A DNA stretch of 64,000 bases. It comes from Limanda limanda (Eukaryota; Chordata; Actinopteri; Pleuronectiformes; Pleuronectidae). Shown in pieces: positions 1-12,831 of the stretch. Location: positions 12,316,739 through 12,380,738 of the forward strand of contig NC_083648.1 of NCBI RefSeq assembly GCF_963576545.1, given 5' to 3'. The notes under the pieces are model-generated. The model was not told the origin of the DNA, did not search any database, and was given only the letters and a program-made list of their open reading frames with translations. A program made the translations under genes and the position numbers. The first letter of the stretch is position 1; each line of letters begins with the position of its first letter.

Positions 1-274
1 TGTCTCATACCAGTGCAGTCTATACTTTTTTTTAATATTTTTGGGCCACTGCATCAACTGTATTAATATACTTACACTAGCAGCAATTATCGTCTGATGA
101 TACGTTAGTTAGTTGAGTTTTCTGTGGAGAAAACTGAACATTTGAGGATGTGATTAACTGTTTTAGTAGAGTAAACAATCATAAAAATCAATAATGAAAA
201 GAATCACAAATGATTATATGCATTGTATTCAAGTCAATCACACACCTGCAATTATATGTTCTTCCTTTTTAAAG

Positions 275-381
275 CATTGGCTGCTCCTCTCCTACTGAAA
301 GCCAAAGAGACCAGTGAGCTCTCCAGTGAAACTTGTGCCTCCCTCCAGCTTTGCCTCGAACTGTTGTCAAAACAAGAAGAG
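275..381 (+). CDS. OSBPL1A: OSBPL1A upstream linker exon (tentative)
   Basis: The stretch begins after a pyrimidine-rich tract ending in AAAG and ends GAAGAG before GTAGGG. It encodes an acidic helical segment ending LELLSKQEE. Its end phase is 0, matching the next exon, which begins VWSLKLEQEVEKN; together they read as one continuous coiled-coil linker. I have no independent proof beyond the splice consensus and frame. Confidence 0.6.
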
Positions 382-771
382 GTAGGGAGCCACCCGTCAT
401 CCAAACTAAAAAACATCACTTTTCACAAAATTAAATACAATCAAAACCGAGAGTCCGTCTCATATCCTGATGTGACGTTTGTTCGTAAGTGAAACAGCGT
501 TCGCCATATGATGCAAAGTCCTTTGACTGAAAACTGTCTAATTTAATTTAGTAACGGAGAATGCTGATGTAACTGTTTGTGAAGTTACTTTTTAGTTTGT
601 TTTTTTTTAAGCTGCAGCTCATTGAGCTTCTGTGAATGTCAGTGATTCCCTCACCCATGTGCTGCGCTCCTATTGGTTGGAAAGATCTTTCTGAATGATT
701 ACAGAATCCTCAAGCCCCTCCCCCTTACATTCACGCCTTCATTGCAATCAGGTTTAATATGTGTGTGTGTG

Positions 772-802
<31 letters not shown>

Positions 803-3800
803 CCCCTTGTCCACCTGTCTCAGTGGTTTCGTTGTGCCCTTGGGGGCGGGGGAGCAATTGAATAGTGTTGTAATCACTGGCATGTCTTTAGGAAGGACAC
901 AGGCCAGATCCTCTTTTATGCTTAGGTCTGCATTCAGCTTGCAGATCAGTGTAAGACACACACACACTCACACACACACACACACACACACAGTTGGACT
1001 TGCAGCCACACACTCCTGCTCTAGGGAAAGGCTGTGCATTGAGCGAGAGAACTCAAGTGCATGCATATTCACAGGCTCAGCTGGCGATACATGCTTTCAG
1101 GCTCGCACAGTGAAAAGCACGCTCGCAGGCACACTCACACTCACACATGCCAGATCATCCGAGCGTTTGTCCACAGGACGGAAGACGAGACCGGGACGGC
1201 ACTTCCATCCATCTGCACAGGTACAAAACAAACAGATCTTTTTCTATATTCCCGGCTTTCCTCTCATTGTTGTTTTTGGTTTTTCTTCTGTCGTCAGCTG
1301 AATATCTGGCTTTGTTTGCAGTGGGCTGGTCCCAGTCGACTTAATGGGAGGTGTTTGAAGTTTGGCATCAACTGGATTCATTCTGATGTTTTTAGTGTTG
1401 ATGGGAGGGTTGGACTCGGGCACTGGTATGAACGAGAAAGATTTATCATTGCAGGATGCAATGGATTTAATTATGTGCAATGTAGCTGGTTTGTTTGAAC
1501 TCTAGACTCATAAGATATGATTATTTTAATGGGGTCATGGTATAATGTAATGAATTCAGAGAATGGAGAGAATAGATTAATTTGCATTGAGGACCTATAA
1601 TTGATGTGGTGTGATACTTGAAGTTAATATTTGAAGATATATTTTTTCCAGGGTACTGTAGAACATGAAGGAATAATAATGAGATCCTATATTGGTCTCA
1701 AACTTTGCAGGTAAGAAACTGTGAGGAATGATTGTAGGATACGTACTACAACGCAAAACCATGTGTAAAGCAGGATTACAATTCTTCATATAGAAACTGT
1801 GTCCACATGTTAGTGAGTTTTTTGTTGTTGTGCGTAATTGTAAATATCTGAAACAATTTTGCATTGAATACAATAAAACTCAGCTTTAGACGTCACCTAG
1901 CCCACTAACCAGTAGATCAGTGGTTTGATCCCCAGTGGTGAAGTGTCCTTAGCTAAGTTACTGAACTGAATTTTGAGTGGTTATCAAGCCTAAAAAAGAA
2001 CTAGGCTATATATAAATACAGACCTACATGTGATATTGCAATGCCCCAAGCATGTGAACATGTTTAGTGTGTACGGTGCTATATGTCATTACTTTTAGTG
2101 GGACTTGGCATCAGCTGCCGTCCAGTCACGGGGAAATGAAACGCCATTTTTAAAAGGGCTGTTGGGGGCATTTATCAGTCTCATCTCCCAAGCAGCTCTG
2201 GAAATGTCACAACGGTGGACACTGAATTCATTTTTAAATGCCAGATGGTTTACTCAGTAGAAAATGTCATAACAAGCATATCCCAGCTGCTGGTCTCACG
2301 CTAAGCTCCTGCCTCTACATTCACTAACTGGATTATATTTTATACAGTGCTGAGATTGGCTGTATTAATCAGCATTAACTTTAATCCCACATTCCCATTG
2401 TCCTGCCACAGAAGCCTCCGTCGAAGCCACTTACACATTCGACCCCCCTCAGAACACAAAGTGGTCACGTGTTGCAGTAATTGTGGTTTTACTTCCAGGC
2501 AGATGTGTAACACGATTGATCATCAGAGGGCTTTTGTGGCAGTTACAGTAGATGTGGTCTGACCCATTTCAGCAGCTGCTGCAGAACTAATGAGTGCTAG
2601 TGGGAGTAGCCACATTGACACTACATACAGGAGCAGACTATATGACTGGTTACATGACATTAAGGAGGAAGTTTGTGCTGCTATCTTTCTTTTACCAAAT
2701 GTTGTAATGAAGATTGGGGCTGCAAGATAGACAATCCTGGATAGGAACTCAGACAAACCTGATACATAAACCCAACCTTTCCTGGTGTTTCCCAGGCAGC
2801 AGGCTTCCACAACTGTGGGGGAAACAAGCAGAGGCTTATAGCATGAAACCACCGAGAAGCAGATCAGTCTTGCATTACTTTGAGGGCTGGAGAATAGCAC
2901 TGTTTTAATGTTTTTTTTCTCAGCTGTTATTGGTGAAATTGGATCTACCTGGTGTGAGAAAGAAGATCACGTCCAAATCCTTAAAAGAGAAGCTTTTTGT
3001 CTGTTACCCAGGAGAGAGGTAACAGACAAATGGTTTAATTTCCTTGGTCTCTGCACTGTCCTTCTTCAGGTGTGTGTACATGCAGCCTGGTCTTTTGAGA
3101 CTCCAGGTGTGCGTGTATGGAAAAATACCCAAACTCTTTCTCTGCGATGGTTACCACATCTCTGTGCAGTTCTCACGTCACACTCACAAGTAAAATATTT
3201 GTCAGTCTCACGGCTCCCTGCCATAATGATTAGTGTACAGCTTGATATACAGTCGTAACAGACTCCTGTGTGGACTTATCATGCATTTTCCTCTGAGATT
3301 CGCCTGCTCTTCAGCAGTGAAAGGACATTTGTGAACAAAATACAAAGCTCTTCCCTTTGGGGTGGTGGCCAAGGAGAAGCATCCCTCCCAGGCTCCAGCG
3401 ACAGCTCCAGCACACACAGTCTCAGCAGGGCTTAAAATAGCGCTGTTTGTGCTCAGGCGAGAGGATGCAGCGGGAGCGAGAGCGCTGCCCGGGATAGTTA
3501 CACAACAAAGTGTTCCTCGCTCTTTAGCCAAGTGCCTGGTTTAGGAAGTGTTAAAACAGGCGTCCTCACATTGAGCTCATTTACTGGGTGAACAATCTAA
3601 CAGAGAATATGTGTTAATTAAATGGTCTTAATGATCTTATTGAAATCTATTTGTATATACATATATATATATATGTGATCGTTATTAGCTTGCGTCATTA
3701 TGTGACTTGCTGCTGTTGTCTTGGATGCATATTGAAGCTCATGTTTGGGAAGATAAACAGATAGTAAAGAGAACAAGAGAATATTTTACCAGTCACTTTA

Positions 3801-6800
3801 ATCTTGATTAAAAAAAAATGATTTCCTCCGTTGTATTGAACATATTTTGAATTGTGGGGAGAAACTATAAGGATTTGGGTTTATCAAATATGAATTTAAC
3901 AGAAACGGAAGATCCTAAAGCAGCTGAGTTGGTACTGTGATGACAACATAACTGAAAGTGTTTAGTTTGTCCCCGACTTCAGGTGCCAGACGGCTTCTGA
4001 ACCTCGTGTGAAAGAAACTGCTCGTGACCTTCTTTTCTCGGTTACACAAAAGTCTATAAAAGTTTGAGTGTGGGTTTGTGGTTACAGCAAATGTGTGTCT
4101 TTGTTGAAACGGGGTAAAGTCACGAATCCGTCGGTTCAGATAAACGGTCAAGAAAGTTAATGTAGCTTAGCGTGTTTTGATCCTAGGGTGTGATTGCACT
4201 GTCACAGAGTTGGGATCTGCACATTATTACACATTAGTCATCCTCGCCTTTTGTAAGGTCAAGTCTGAGGCCCAAAATAAAGTTTACATCATCTTTTTCC
4301 CAGAAGTACACTAAACCCCTTGTTTATTGTTAGGGCTGCACGAATTTAAATCAGAACAATATTCAATGTAAATGGCTTGATTGGTTCCCTTGAAGTTTGC
4401 TGATCAGAAAAAAACTAATCATTCAATAAGTAAATGTTGCTGAGTGTTTCACTGTCTCATCCATCTCCACCACACAGGGATCTGTAAATATATAAATACA
4501 AAATACAAAAATTAAAAGGTCCTGTGTGTAAGATATAGGTGAAAAAATCTATTGGCAACATAAAATAATTCTAGTGATGTTTTCACTAGTGTTTCATCTA
4601 AATTGTACAAATTACTGTTTTCTTTACCCTAGAATGGACCCTTCATATTGAAATACTTTATATTTACATCAGGAGCTGGTCCTCTCTACGGAGGCAGCCA
4701 TGTTTTTTTACAGTAACCCAAACTGGCTGTCACAGGTTCTCATTCATATTTGGGGGCGGTGTGGCCTAGGGGGTACAGTGGGTTTTCCAACAAGAAGGTT
4801 GGCGGTTCAATCCCCACTCTTCCCCATCTGCATGCCGAAGTGTCCTTGGCGAGATACTGAACCCCTAAATGGCCCCTCATAAAATGTTGAGTGTACTAAA
4901 AATGTAAGTCGCTTTGGACAAAAGCGTCAGCTAAATGACATGTAATGTAATGTAATGTAATTTGGGAGGGGAGGGTGAGGTGTATTCAGCTGCAACATGC
5001 AACTTCACCACTAGATGTCACTAAATCTTACACACTGAACCTTTAAAACCCACTTTGAGCACATGACCAGTTAGATGACAGGATTTTCTGTTTGCAGAAC
5101 TGTGGTGACAACATTGAATATTTCAGGCAGGATAAACAATGAGAAATAACTTTGTCTTTTGTAAAAGACCGTGGCGTTACTTAGCATTCTCGGATTTGTA
5201 ATGTGAATTTTCCAGCTCCTGTTTATGCTACATTAAAAGGCAAGTAATTTCTAAATTTACTTTATAAAGTTATTATCTCTTTCTTTATGATTTCTGGTAC
5301 TCAACGGTCTTCTATTCCATTAGAGTAAGACGCACAGCAGCAGTGTGAGACAATAGGAAACACTGATCTAGTTTATCCCACATTGGCCTGGCTCAGGTTG
5401 CTTCGGGACAGTTCTGGGCTGCAGAGCTCTCAGAGACCGGGGTGTTTGGTTCCGACTGGAGGAAACCAGATCTTTAGGCAGCAATAGAACAATCAGCTGC
5501 CATCAGAAATACTAAGACAGTGCAACCATCAGTCAGTCATATTACTTCCCAGTTAAACTATCTGTACTGTCTGTCTGGTGTCGCTGTGTTTGCAGGTGTG
5601 GAGCCTAAAGTTGGAGCAGGAGGTGGAGAAGAACAAAGCTCTGACAGAAGCTCTGCAAACTTTGGCAACTGAGCGCTACGAACTCAAGCAGTCCCTCAGC
5701 AGGAGCAGGAGGGGGTCCGCCCTCAGTACCCTGACCAAAGATGACTTCTATGACGCTGAATCAGGTCAGCAGCCATTACTGTAGCTGCTCGGATAGTGAA
5801 GTAATCAAGAAGCAAGTGTCTCACTGGGTTTTCCACATCTCTTGCCAAATCAATGTATATATCTTTTTCTATAAAGCGGTTTGACTCCTTCTGTACTCAT
5901 GCATGTTCATGATTAAAAATTATTTCCATCACCGACCACTGCACAGGGACCTATGGTGTCCGATTCATGATTCAATCCACTGACTTAGGCGAAGGTGCTT
6001 GTGAAAAGTCCTCAACAACAGGAATGTTGATTCCATGACTTAGTTACTGTTTTATTCTAGAGCAGGGACGTGACACACATTTGACACTATGGGCTACATG
6101 TTTTTGAAGGATACACACAAATATACAGAAACACTCTGAGATCCATGTTACGGGTTCTTTAAAGGGACCCTGTGGAGTTTTAGACAAGTAGCAATGTTTG
6201 AGGTGCAGTTCCCCGTAGTGATACACACTCTTGTCTGTTTCACACTATTCTGCTGGTTGACAATAGGTGCACCAACAATAGCAGGAAGTAAAAGGAGTTC
6301 AAGTCTGCAATTTTGTTAAATTTGCTTAAAAAAGTCATATTTTATGAATCATAATCATATTTTGCAAATGTTTTATCAGGAAAGCATTTACCAGGCCTTT
6401 TGCTTGAGTAACACTTCATCTGAGCATAATTGTGTGTTTACATGAAAACTCCACAGGGCAGCTGGTGAAACATATTTACATACATGTGTGATGCCTCCAG
6501 CAGCTCGGCCGCGTGTGTGTGATTCCCTAAACAACACTGACAATGTCCTCGTCTCTCATAATCAAGATTAATAGGATAGTGATCAGGTTGACAGGGTTTA
6601 CAATTCAAACTATTAGTTAATCGAGGAATTAGTCAGTGGTTTCTTAGCAGAATGTTTGCCATGTACAGTATTTCCAGCAGCAAACACTGTGTGTGGTAAA
6701 GTAATGCACAAAGTTTACTTCCAAAAGCGTCACCATGGTGATTATATACAGCAGACTTCTGTCGACAACACGTTTGTGCATCATGGAGAGATCCTCCTCG

Positions 6801-9800
6801 GGAATCATTGCATTATTCATAGATAGCCCTGAGATATCTACTGGCCAGAGACACTCTATACACCAAGACCCAGTGTATACAAGAGAATCTTTACAGGAGA
6901 ATTTTTAAATCCAAACCACATGTTGTTTAATACAGCGTGTGTTGTGTCTGCTACCTCTTGGTAAATGCATGCAGCTGCTGTCAGCACAAATACTACACAG
7001 GTTCGTGGATTGACAATAAGCAGCCTCACATACAGTTGTCCATCATAGTAAACAAATACCACTATTCTCCCCTCCCTTTGTGTATGTGATGCACCTGTAA
7101 TGTCACTGACGGCGCTGGTTTGGGGAGGAGCAGCATGCACAGAGCAAACAATGTTGCAGGAAATGAAACCTGTGCGTCGCGTCTCACTGGAACACAATCC
7201 CCAGGTGGGGTTTGGCTTGCTGCAGAGCAGGGAGGGGGAGGTTGGGGAGGAACTTGAGCGCAGGTAGTTCTTTCCAGACCGTTTATTGTTGCGACTGCAG
7301 CTTCCCGAGGCCGGACACTCACAACCCCGCGTTTGTTTGTTTGTGTATCTTTGTGTTTGGCATGACCCGGCGTCTGCCCCCTGTCATCGTCCCGCAGACT
7401 CCGAGTCGGAGCTCTCAGTGAGCAGCTTCCTGTCCGTGGCCGGCCACTCGTGTGAAGAGGACGAGCGGAGAGACGCCCCCCTTCTCAGCAGCCTCCGCCA
7501 TCCCAGCGCGCTCAGGGGGCCTGCCGGAATGTCAGGGGAGTGTAACCATGGCAACCAGCTCAATGGAGTCAAGAAGCACAGGTGGGACATGCTCCAGTTA
7601 TGATGTCATGCTTGTTTACTGGCACAAACCATGGTAATGAGTCGGTTGGAAAATTCAAAGATGTGCGTGCTGAGTTAATTATCACAGCTGGAAGCCGAGT
7701 TAAACCAGTGTTCTTCTTCATGTGATTGTTAGTACACATGTCTGATGACAGGTTGCAGACACCCACCCGATAGCGGACAGGCCAGAGCTGGTGTAATGAG
7801 ATACCACCGTTCCAGTCTGCTGTGTTATTGTCGTCGAGTGTTTTTTGTTTTGAGCACCCAACCCCTAGAGAATAGCCCGTTGTGTTTTTCCCCCCCGAGG
7901 GATCCAACTCTCCATGTGAAGAGTCAACCTGTCACGCCGCTCTGTGTCTGATACTCTGTGTCACGGAGGATTTGTCATCCCTTTCTGTTCTGCCAATGCC
8001 GATTCGGCCTCGCTCTAATCCAACAAGTGATCCATGAATAATTAAAGCATGTGCTGGCTCAAAGTCGGAGTTGGACGAAAGGGGCACTGGCTGGCTGACT
8101 GGTTGGCTCTGTGTGCGTGCGTGGGTTTGTTTTTGTATGAAAGATTTATGAGGTGTCTGTTTATTTGAGGTTTCTGTCATTTAAAGACACTGGTTGCCTG
8201 TGTGTTTTCAAATCCAGTCGTTTGCCAATTCGCTCATGTTTTTACCGATAGATACTTTATTGATCTGGTATCTCGCATCCATAAGCTTCAAACACACTCT
8301 CATTATTATAATAACAACCTGTTATAGATAATCTTCTAAGGAATTGCACAAATAATCACTCTTTGATTCAAGTATTGATCTCACATGTTCAAGTGGCCTC
8401 TGAGGAACAATGCTTTTGTTTAAGACATCATTCACCTACTCAGAAATTCAGATAAAAATAATATCAGTTACATTTCAGCCTAATGAAAGAAATCCTCCAT
8501 GCTGAAATACATTTTGGAGCAGCAGCTACCCCCCGCTACTCTCTACCTCTGTATATATTTAGCTGAAGTAATTGCCTTTATTTGTGTGGCTGCTTCTGCA
8601 CTCATTTCCAAACAAGGACACCATCTGCCTCCAGCCGGCATACCTGTAAATCACCCCACCCGACAGCTGTCAGCAGGACTGGAAGATAAACGCCGCTGTG
8701 CTGTGACTTGAGATTTAGCGAGATTAGAAAGGTGTCTGTGGATTTTTATAGTTCAAGATCACACTTCAATTAACTGTAAAGTTCAGATATTAATTAATAG
8801 GAATGCAAACTTTAATTATGTGAGTCTCTGAACCAGATTTCATATGAAGAAAAGACAAATTGAAGGATTGTGTCTCATGACCAGGCTTGACAACCAACAC
8901 ACATGCAGTTGTAGATCCAGTCATGGATATTGCATGAGGCTGGAGCAGGTCATCAGCTTAAAGGTGTCAGGTGGCTGTTTCCAAATGGGGGGGTCAAGCT
9001 ATGTTTCCTGCTCTGCCCCTGACACAGTGGCGCATCTAGAATTGTTCTAAATCAGGGGCCATAAAGGGGGCCACAATTTACACAGAGGGGACAATTATCT
9101 GTCCAACATCCACATGCACATTTCCTGATTCATTAAGGTTCACATTTCAGTCACTCCTTGTTCACTGTTGGATCTAGAGCTTTGAGAAAAGCCAGACATC
9201 AATGACTACATTTTGAAAATTGTTCAGCACAATTTCGGCAGCTTGGAAAATATCTATTCTTAGTGAGTGACTAGTTTATTTTTAAAAAAAAGATTACAAT
9301 CCGATCTCTCGATTTCCTATGAACAGATGGACGGGACAGCACATGATTAGGACACTGAGGAAATTCTCAATGTAATCCTGTCTTTTTACTGCTGCCCCAC
9401 AGAACATGTCTCCCGTCCCCCATGTTCTCCAGGAATGACGTCAGCATCTGGAGTATCCTGAAAAAATGCATCGGCATGGTGAGGAGACAGAGGCTTCAGC
9501 AAACATACCTTTCATTTGTGTTTTTTTTTGGCAGTTTGCAAACTGCAGACTTGAGATTTAGTTTTTAAGTTAATTATTGAAGGAGTAAACTCAGCTGAAA
9601 AGTTTGGTTTATAAGTTAAAGTGCCTCCTCATTACCTTTTTATTTGTTTCAGTTATTACTATTTATTGGTCGCCTGGAGGCCTTCCTTCCCGACCATATC
9701 TGTATATTTCCCTAATTAAACATGGACGTACAACACACTAGACAGCTGAGTGTACAGTCAACATAGAGCCACAGACGGGATTCTTAGAGGATGTTTGAAG

Positions 9801-12800
9801 CTTTTTGAAAAGAGCTTGCACATGGTTTCTGTCTTTTCCCACATTTATCAAACCTAAATGTTTTCTACATAAATAGAAGCTTGCAGCTCGTCTGCGTTCC
9901 TTCGTACTCGCCGCTCATGCACAAGTCTGTTACCTCCCGGTTTCTTTAATCTTTTCCAACTCTTCTTTCAGGAGCTGTCGAAGATCGCCATGCCCGTGGT
10001 GTTTAACGAGCCTCTGAGCTTTCTCCAGCGCCTAACAGAGTACATGGAGCACACCTACCTCATCCACCAGGCCAACACCACAACCGACTCTGTTGAGAGG
10101 ATGAAGGTATCGTCATCCCGTGTTCACCTTCAGCAAAAATGTTAACGGTTAATTTCCACAGTAACGTCAATATTTATTTGATTCAAGTGCTACCATTATT
10201 TTTTTATTAAAATATGCATAAGCTATTGAGGGACTTCATAATATACATTATATAAACACTAATGATTGAATCTGTCCCTGCTGTATAGTGTGTTGCAGCG
10301 TTTGCTGTGTCAGCTGTAGCATCACAGTGGGAGAGGACTGGGAAGCCTTTCAATCCACTACTGGGGGAGACCTTTGAGCTCATCAGGTAAGACGTTACAC
10401 CACCTTCAATTCACAAACGTGTGTCAGGAGCCTACCTATAAACATGTTTTACATTTGGTGAAGAGTTGCTCTTGTAGTGAGCCTCCCTGCAGTCGCAGAC
10501 ATGTCTGTCTTCTCCACCAGGGACGAATTGGGCTTTCGGTGGGTATCCGAGCAAGTGAGCCATCACCCTCCTGTCAGTGCCTTTCATGCTGAGGGCCTCA
10601 AGGAGGATTTTGTCTTTCACGGTTCCATCTGCCCCAAACTCAAATTTTGGGGAAAGAGCATAGAAGCAGAGCCGAAGGGAATCATCACACTGGAGCTCCC
10701 GAAGTGAGTTCAAAGTCGAAGGCTGTTCTTTGTTTGCTGAATTTATTCGTTTAGTGGTATTTGTCATCTCACATTATTTTTCCCTCTGCAGGTATAATGA
10801 AGCCTACACCTGGACCAACCCCACCTGCTGTGTCCACAACATCATTGTGGGTCAGCTTTGGATCGAGCAGTACGGCAATGTGGAAGTGATCAATCACAAG
10901 TAAAAAAGAAATCTCTTAATGGTCTTACTCTGTTTATGTTTGTCTGCAAACGAGCTTGTGTCGTGTATTTGCCTGCACAGAGACTTGAGTGCAGGAATCT
11001 CTTTCCCTGTGCACTGGAGTGTTGATCCACTTTCGGATTCAGCGTATTGATCATGGGAGCAGAACTGGGACAGTTGCCATTAGAATAGAAGAGCGTGAGC
11101 AGGATAATTAATGTTTGAAAGCCTCGGCTGGCAGAAGGAGAATAGTGAAAGGGAATTGGTAAGCAGTGTGTCATTCTGTGGCAGGACTGGAGAGAGATGC
11201 AGCATGACGTTCAAGCCCTGTGGACTCTTTGGAAAAGAGCTCCATAAAGTCGAGGGATACATCCTAGATAAAAGGTATCGTCTTTGTTGAATTAACACTG
11301 TTTTTACAATTTATGAGATGCCTGAAACTATGAGCCAATATGTCATGAATTGCTCCATTTTTTGTTTGTCACATGTAACAAACCAGGACATTGATTTTAT
11401 AGTTGTGTCTGTATGTCAGTGCAATGCTGAAATATCAAAGGCATCTGAAAGTAACTGTGTATAATTTGTTATTTGCAGCAAAAATAAGCTCTGTGCGATA
11501 TACGGCAAGTGGACCGAATGCCTGTACACCGTTGACCCTGCTACCTTCGATGCCCACAAGAAGTCTGACAAAAAGAATTCAGATGATAAAAAGGCCAGTA
11601 AACGGGTAACGGAAATTCACAAGTCACCTTTGTTTTGTGTCCGTTTGCTTTGAGTTACACTTGAACTTACGTGTGAGTGTGTGTGTGTGTGTTTGTCTGT
11701 GGGCCCCAGAGCAGTGTGGACGAGGAGCCAGAAGAGATGCCTCTACCTGATGCTGAGACGGTTCAGGTGATCCCAGGCAGCGAGCTCATCTGGAAGATAA
11801 CGCCTCGACCGGAAAACTCGGCCAAGGTAGGATGGAAGAAGAGCGAGAACAATGTTTGAGTAAAAGTTAACGTAAACGAGGCAGTTGTGTTGTTTTGCTG
11901 CATTTCCTTCTTGCTCCTTGTATGGCTGTTGAAAATTTGTGATATTTTTTTTGTGTGTGTCTGTGGCAGTTCTACGCATTCTCCACATTCGCCATGGAGC
12001 TAAACGAGCTGGAGAAAAGCATGGAGGGAGTCGTTCCTCCCACCGACAGTCGCCTCAGACCAGACATCAGCGCCATGGAGAATGGAGATATAGGTGCAGT
12101 ACACAACCTCAGTTTGAGTCCCCTTTAATGCAACACCAGCTAAGTTCCATGTAAAGACTTTTAAAAATTGGGGGCATCTGTGACCTTATAGATTTGGCGA
12201 GCGCCGAGAAGAAGAGGCTTGAGGAAAAACAAAGGATAGCCCGGAAAAATCGCACTAAGGCGACAGACGAGTGGAAAACGAGGTGAGCCCCTGAGAAAAT
12301 GTTGTGTGATGTCATTGTTCAGCTGCTGATCTATTGGTCTGTTTTGACTAAATGCCTCCTTATTGTTTTGTGTCGTCCGCTGGCCCTTTCCCTTTATTAT
12401 AACTGAGAAGGAACGCTGCTCTCGGCCCAAGGTTTGGTTCAAAGCTTTGCTCTTTTCACTGTTGTTTGTCTGGGTGTGAAGTGCTGCAGCACCCTCTCCA
12501 GGACAAAATGCACAACTACAACTGTGTGGTGTTTTTTCTTTTTAAGTTGACTTATTAAAACACTGGTAAATAAATACACTGGCATTGGAGTTTTCCCAAG
12601 AAGACTTGGAACATTTCCCACTTTTCCATGAAGTAATGTTGTGCTGTTTGTGTGTTTTTGATTCCAGTGGAATTTCCACATGTGGTCTATTTATATTAAA
12701 TGATTTTGTCCTTATTAAATCTCTGCAGGTGGTTTCAGCAGGGGCCCAACCCTCACAATAAAGCTCAGGACTGGATCTACTTGAAAGGCTACTGGGACAG

Positions 12801-12831
12801 AAACTACACTCAGCTGCCTGACATCTACTAA
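275..12831 (+). CDS. OSBPL1A: Oxysterol-binding protein-related protein 1, 3' part
   Basis: ORP1 binds sterols and phosphoinositides and acts at late endosome-ER contacts. Exons read: 275-381 (tentative), 5596-5764, 7398-7581, 9403-9478, 9972-10106, 10289-10386, 10521-10703, 10792-10899, 11185-11274, 11479-11605, 11710-11826, 11970-12093, 12192-12282 and 12729-12831, stop TAA. All junctions are GT-AG and frame is continuous. Recognisable parts are a coiled linker (KLEQEVEKNKALTEALQTLA), an FFAT motif, the ORP fingerprint EQVSHHPP, and the C-terminal tryptophan-rich end (WFQQGPN...YWDRNYTQLPDIY). The ankyrin repeats and PH domain of the long form lie upstream of the window. The in-frame Met at 7529 matches the start of the human short form ORP1S; from there the protein is 434 aa against 437 in human (human length from memory). 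The gene is tail-to-tail with TTC39C, as in mammals. Family identity is very secure; the 275-381 exon is the weakest call. Confidence 0.95.
761..802. repeat. (TG)n microsatellite
   Basis: Interrupted TG dinucleotide tract in the OSBPL1A intron. It is followed about 150 bp later by an (AC)n tract at 955-992, so the two could pair as an imperfect hairpin. Translations through them, made only of Cys-Val or Thr-His repeats, are not genes. Confidence 0.95.
955..992. repeat. (AC)n microsatellite
   Basis: AC dinucleotide tract with one CT interruption, in the OSBPL1A intron. Confidence 0.95.
1893..2030 (+). mobile_element. Degenerate tRNA-derived SINE
   Basis: It contains a B-box-like GGTTTGATCCCC, then the common fish SINE body (GAAGTGTCCTTAGCTAAG... 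ACTGAACTGAA) and an AT-rich end resembling GCTATATATAAATACAGACC. No clean target-site duplication is seen. The copy is diverged and sits in an intron. Confidence 0.6.
4512..5046. mobile_element. MITE with about 22-bp terminal inverted repeats, carrying a nested SINE
   Basis: The left end reads TTAAAAGGTCCTGTGTGTAA and the right end is its imperfect reverse complement (TTACACACTGAACCTTTAA). No transposase is encoded, so it is non-autonomous. A SINE interrupts the middle, so the element itself is about 320 bp. A second member of the family lies at 41871-42181. The superfamily is uncertain; the TTAA/TTTA edges faintly suggest a piggyBac-type target. Confidence 0.7.
4752..4962 (+). mobile_element. 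tRNA-derived SINE nested in the MITE
   Basis: An A-box-like GTGGCCTAGGGGGTA and a B-box GGTTCAATCCCCA are followed by a body with GTCGCTTTGGACAAAAGCGTC and a 3' tail of tandem TGTAA units (TGTAATGTAATGTAATGTAA). A short TTTGGG flank on both sides may be the target duplication. It lacks a complete tRNA fold, so it is a SINE and not a tRNA gene. It inserted after the surrounding MITE. Confidence 0.8.
5743..5763 (+). other. OSBPL1A: FFAT motif of ORP1 (VAP binding)
   Basis: The codons give DFYDAES, preceded by acidic residues and followed across the splice junction (5764/7398) by DSESE. FFAT motifs bind VAPA/VAPB on the ER and let ORP1L tether late endosomes. The human protein has EFYDALS at this position (from memory). 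Only full-length ORP1L carries it; the short form starting at 7529 lacks it. Confidence 0.8.
5765..7397 (+). other. OSBPL1A intron with a TIR element
   Basis: No coding exon is seen. A MITE-like element occupies about 6156-6466. The last 150 bp before the next exon are GC-rich (GAGGCCGGACACTCACAACC... CATGACCCGGCG). Because the following exon holds the ORP1S start codon, this is where an internal promoter could lie, but no core element is clear. Confidence 0.5.
6156..6466. mobile_element. MITE-like element with TIR CCCTGTGGAGTTTT
   Basis: GGACCCTGTGGAGTTTT at the left end is mirrored by GAAAACTCCACAGGGCAG at the right, about 300 bp away. No ORF lies inside. The target-site duplication is not clear. 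Confidence 0.6.
7529..7531 (+). other. OSBPL1A: Internal start codon for the short ORP1S isoform
   Basis: An in-frame ATG in exon 7398-7581 begins MSGECNHGNQLNGVKKHR. The human short isoform begins at the aligned Met, with the same GVKKHR/GIKKHR context (from memory). From here to the stop is 1305 nt, that is 434 aa. Confidence 0.65.
10549..10572 (+). other. OSBPL1A: ORP fingerprint EQVSHHPP
   Basis: This is the family signature of the oxysterol-binding domain. The two His residues contact phosphoinositide headgroups in solved ORP/Osh structures. All eight positions are intact, so the lipid-transfer domain looks functional. Confidence 0.95.

Larger units (their letters stand above)
382..5595 (+). 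other. OSBPL1A intron
   Basis: About 5.2 kb with no convincing coding exon. It holds (TG)n and (AC)n tracts near 0.8-1.0 kb, a degenerate SINE near 1.9 kb, and a MITE with a nested SINE at 4.5-5.05 kb. A possible alternative first-exon donor (CAG followed by GTACAA) sits at 1220-1221, after GC-richer sequence. It could serve a shorter transcript, but no TATA box or ORF supports it. Confidence 0.6.

Noticed and set aside
759..1301. 180-codon open frame rich in Cys-Val and Thr-His
   Set aside because: It is produced by TG and AC microsatellites in the OSBPL1A intron; no domain and no homologue-like sequence.
4752..4825. tRNA gene suggested by A- and B-box-like sequence
   Set aside because: The body continues into a SINE core with a TGTAA-repeat tail, and no full cloverleaf is apparent.
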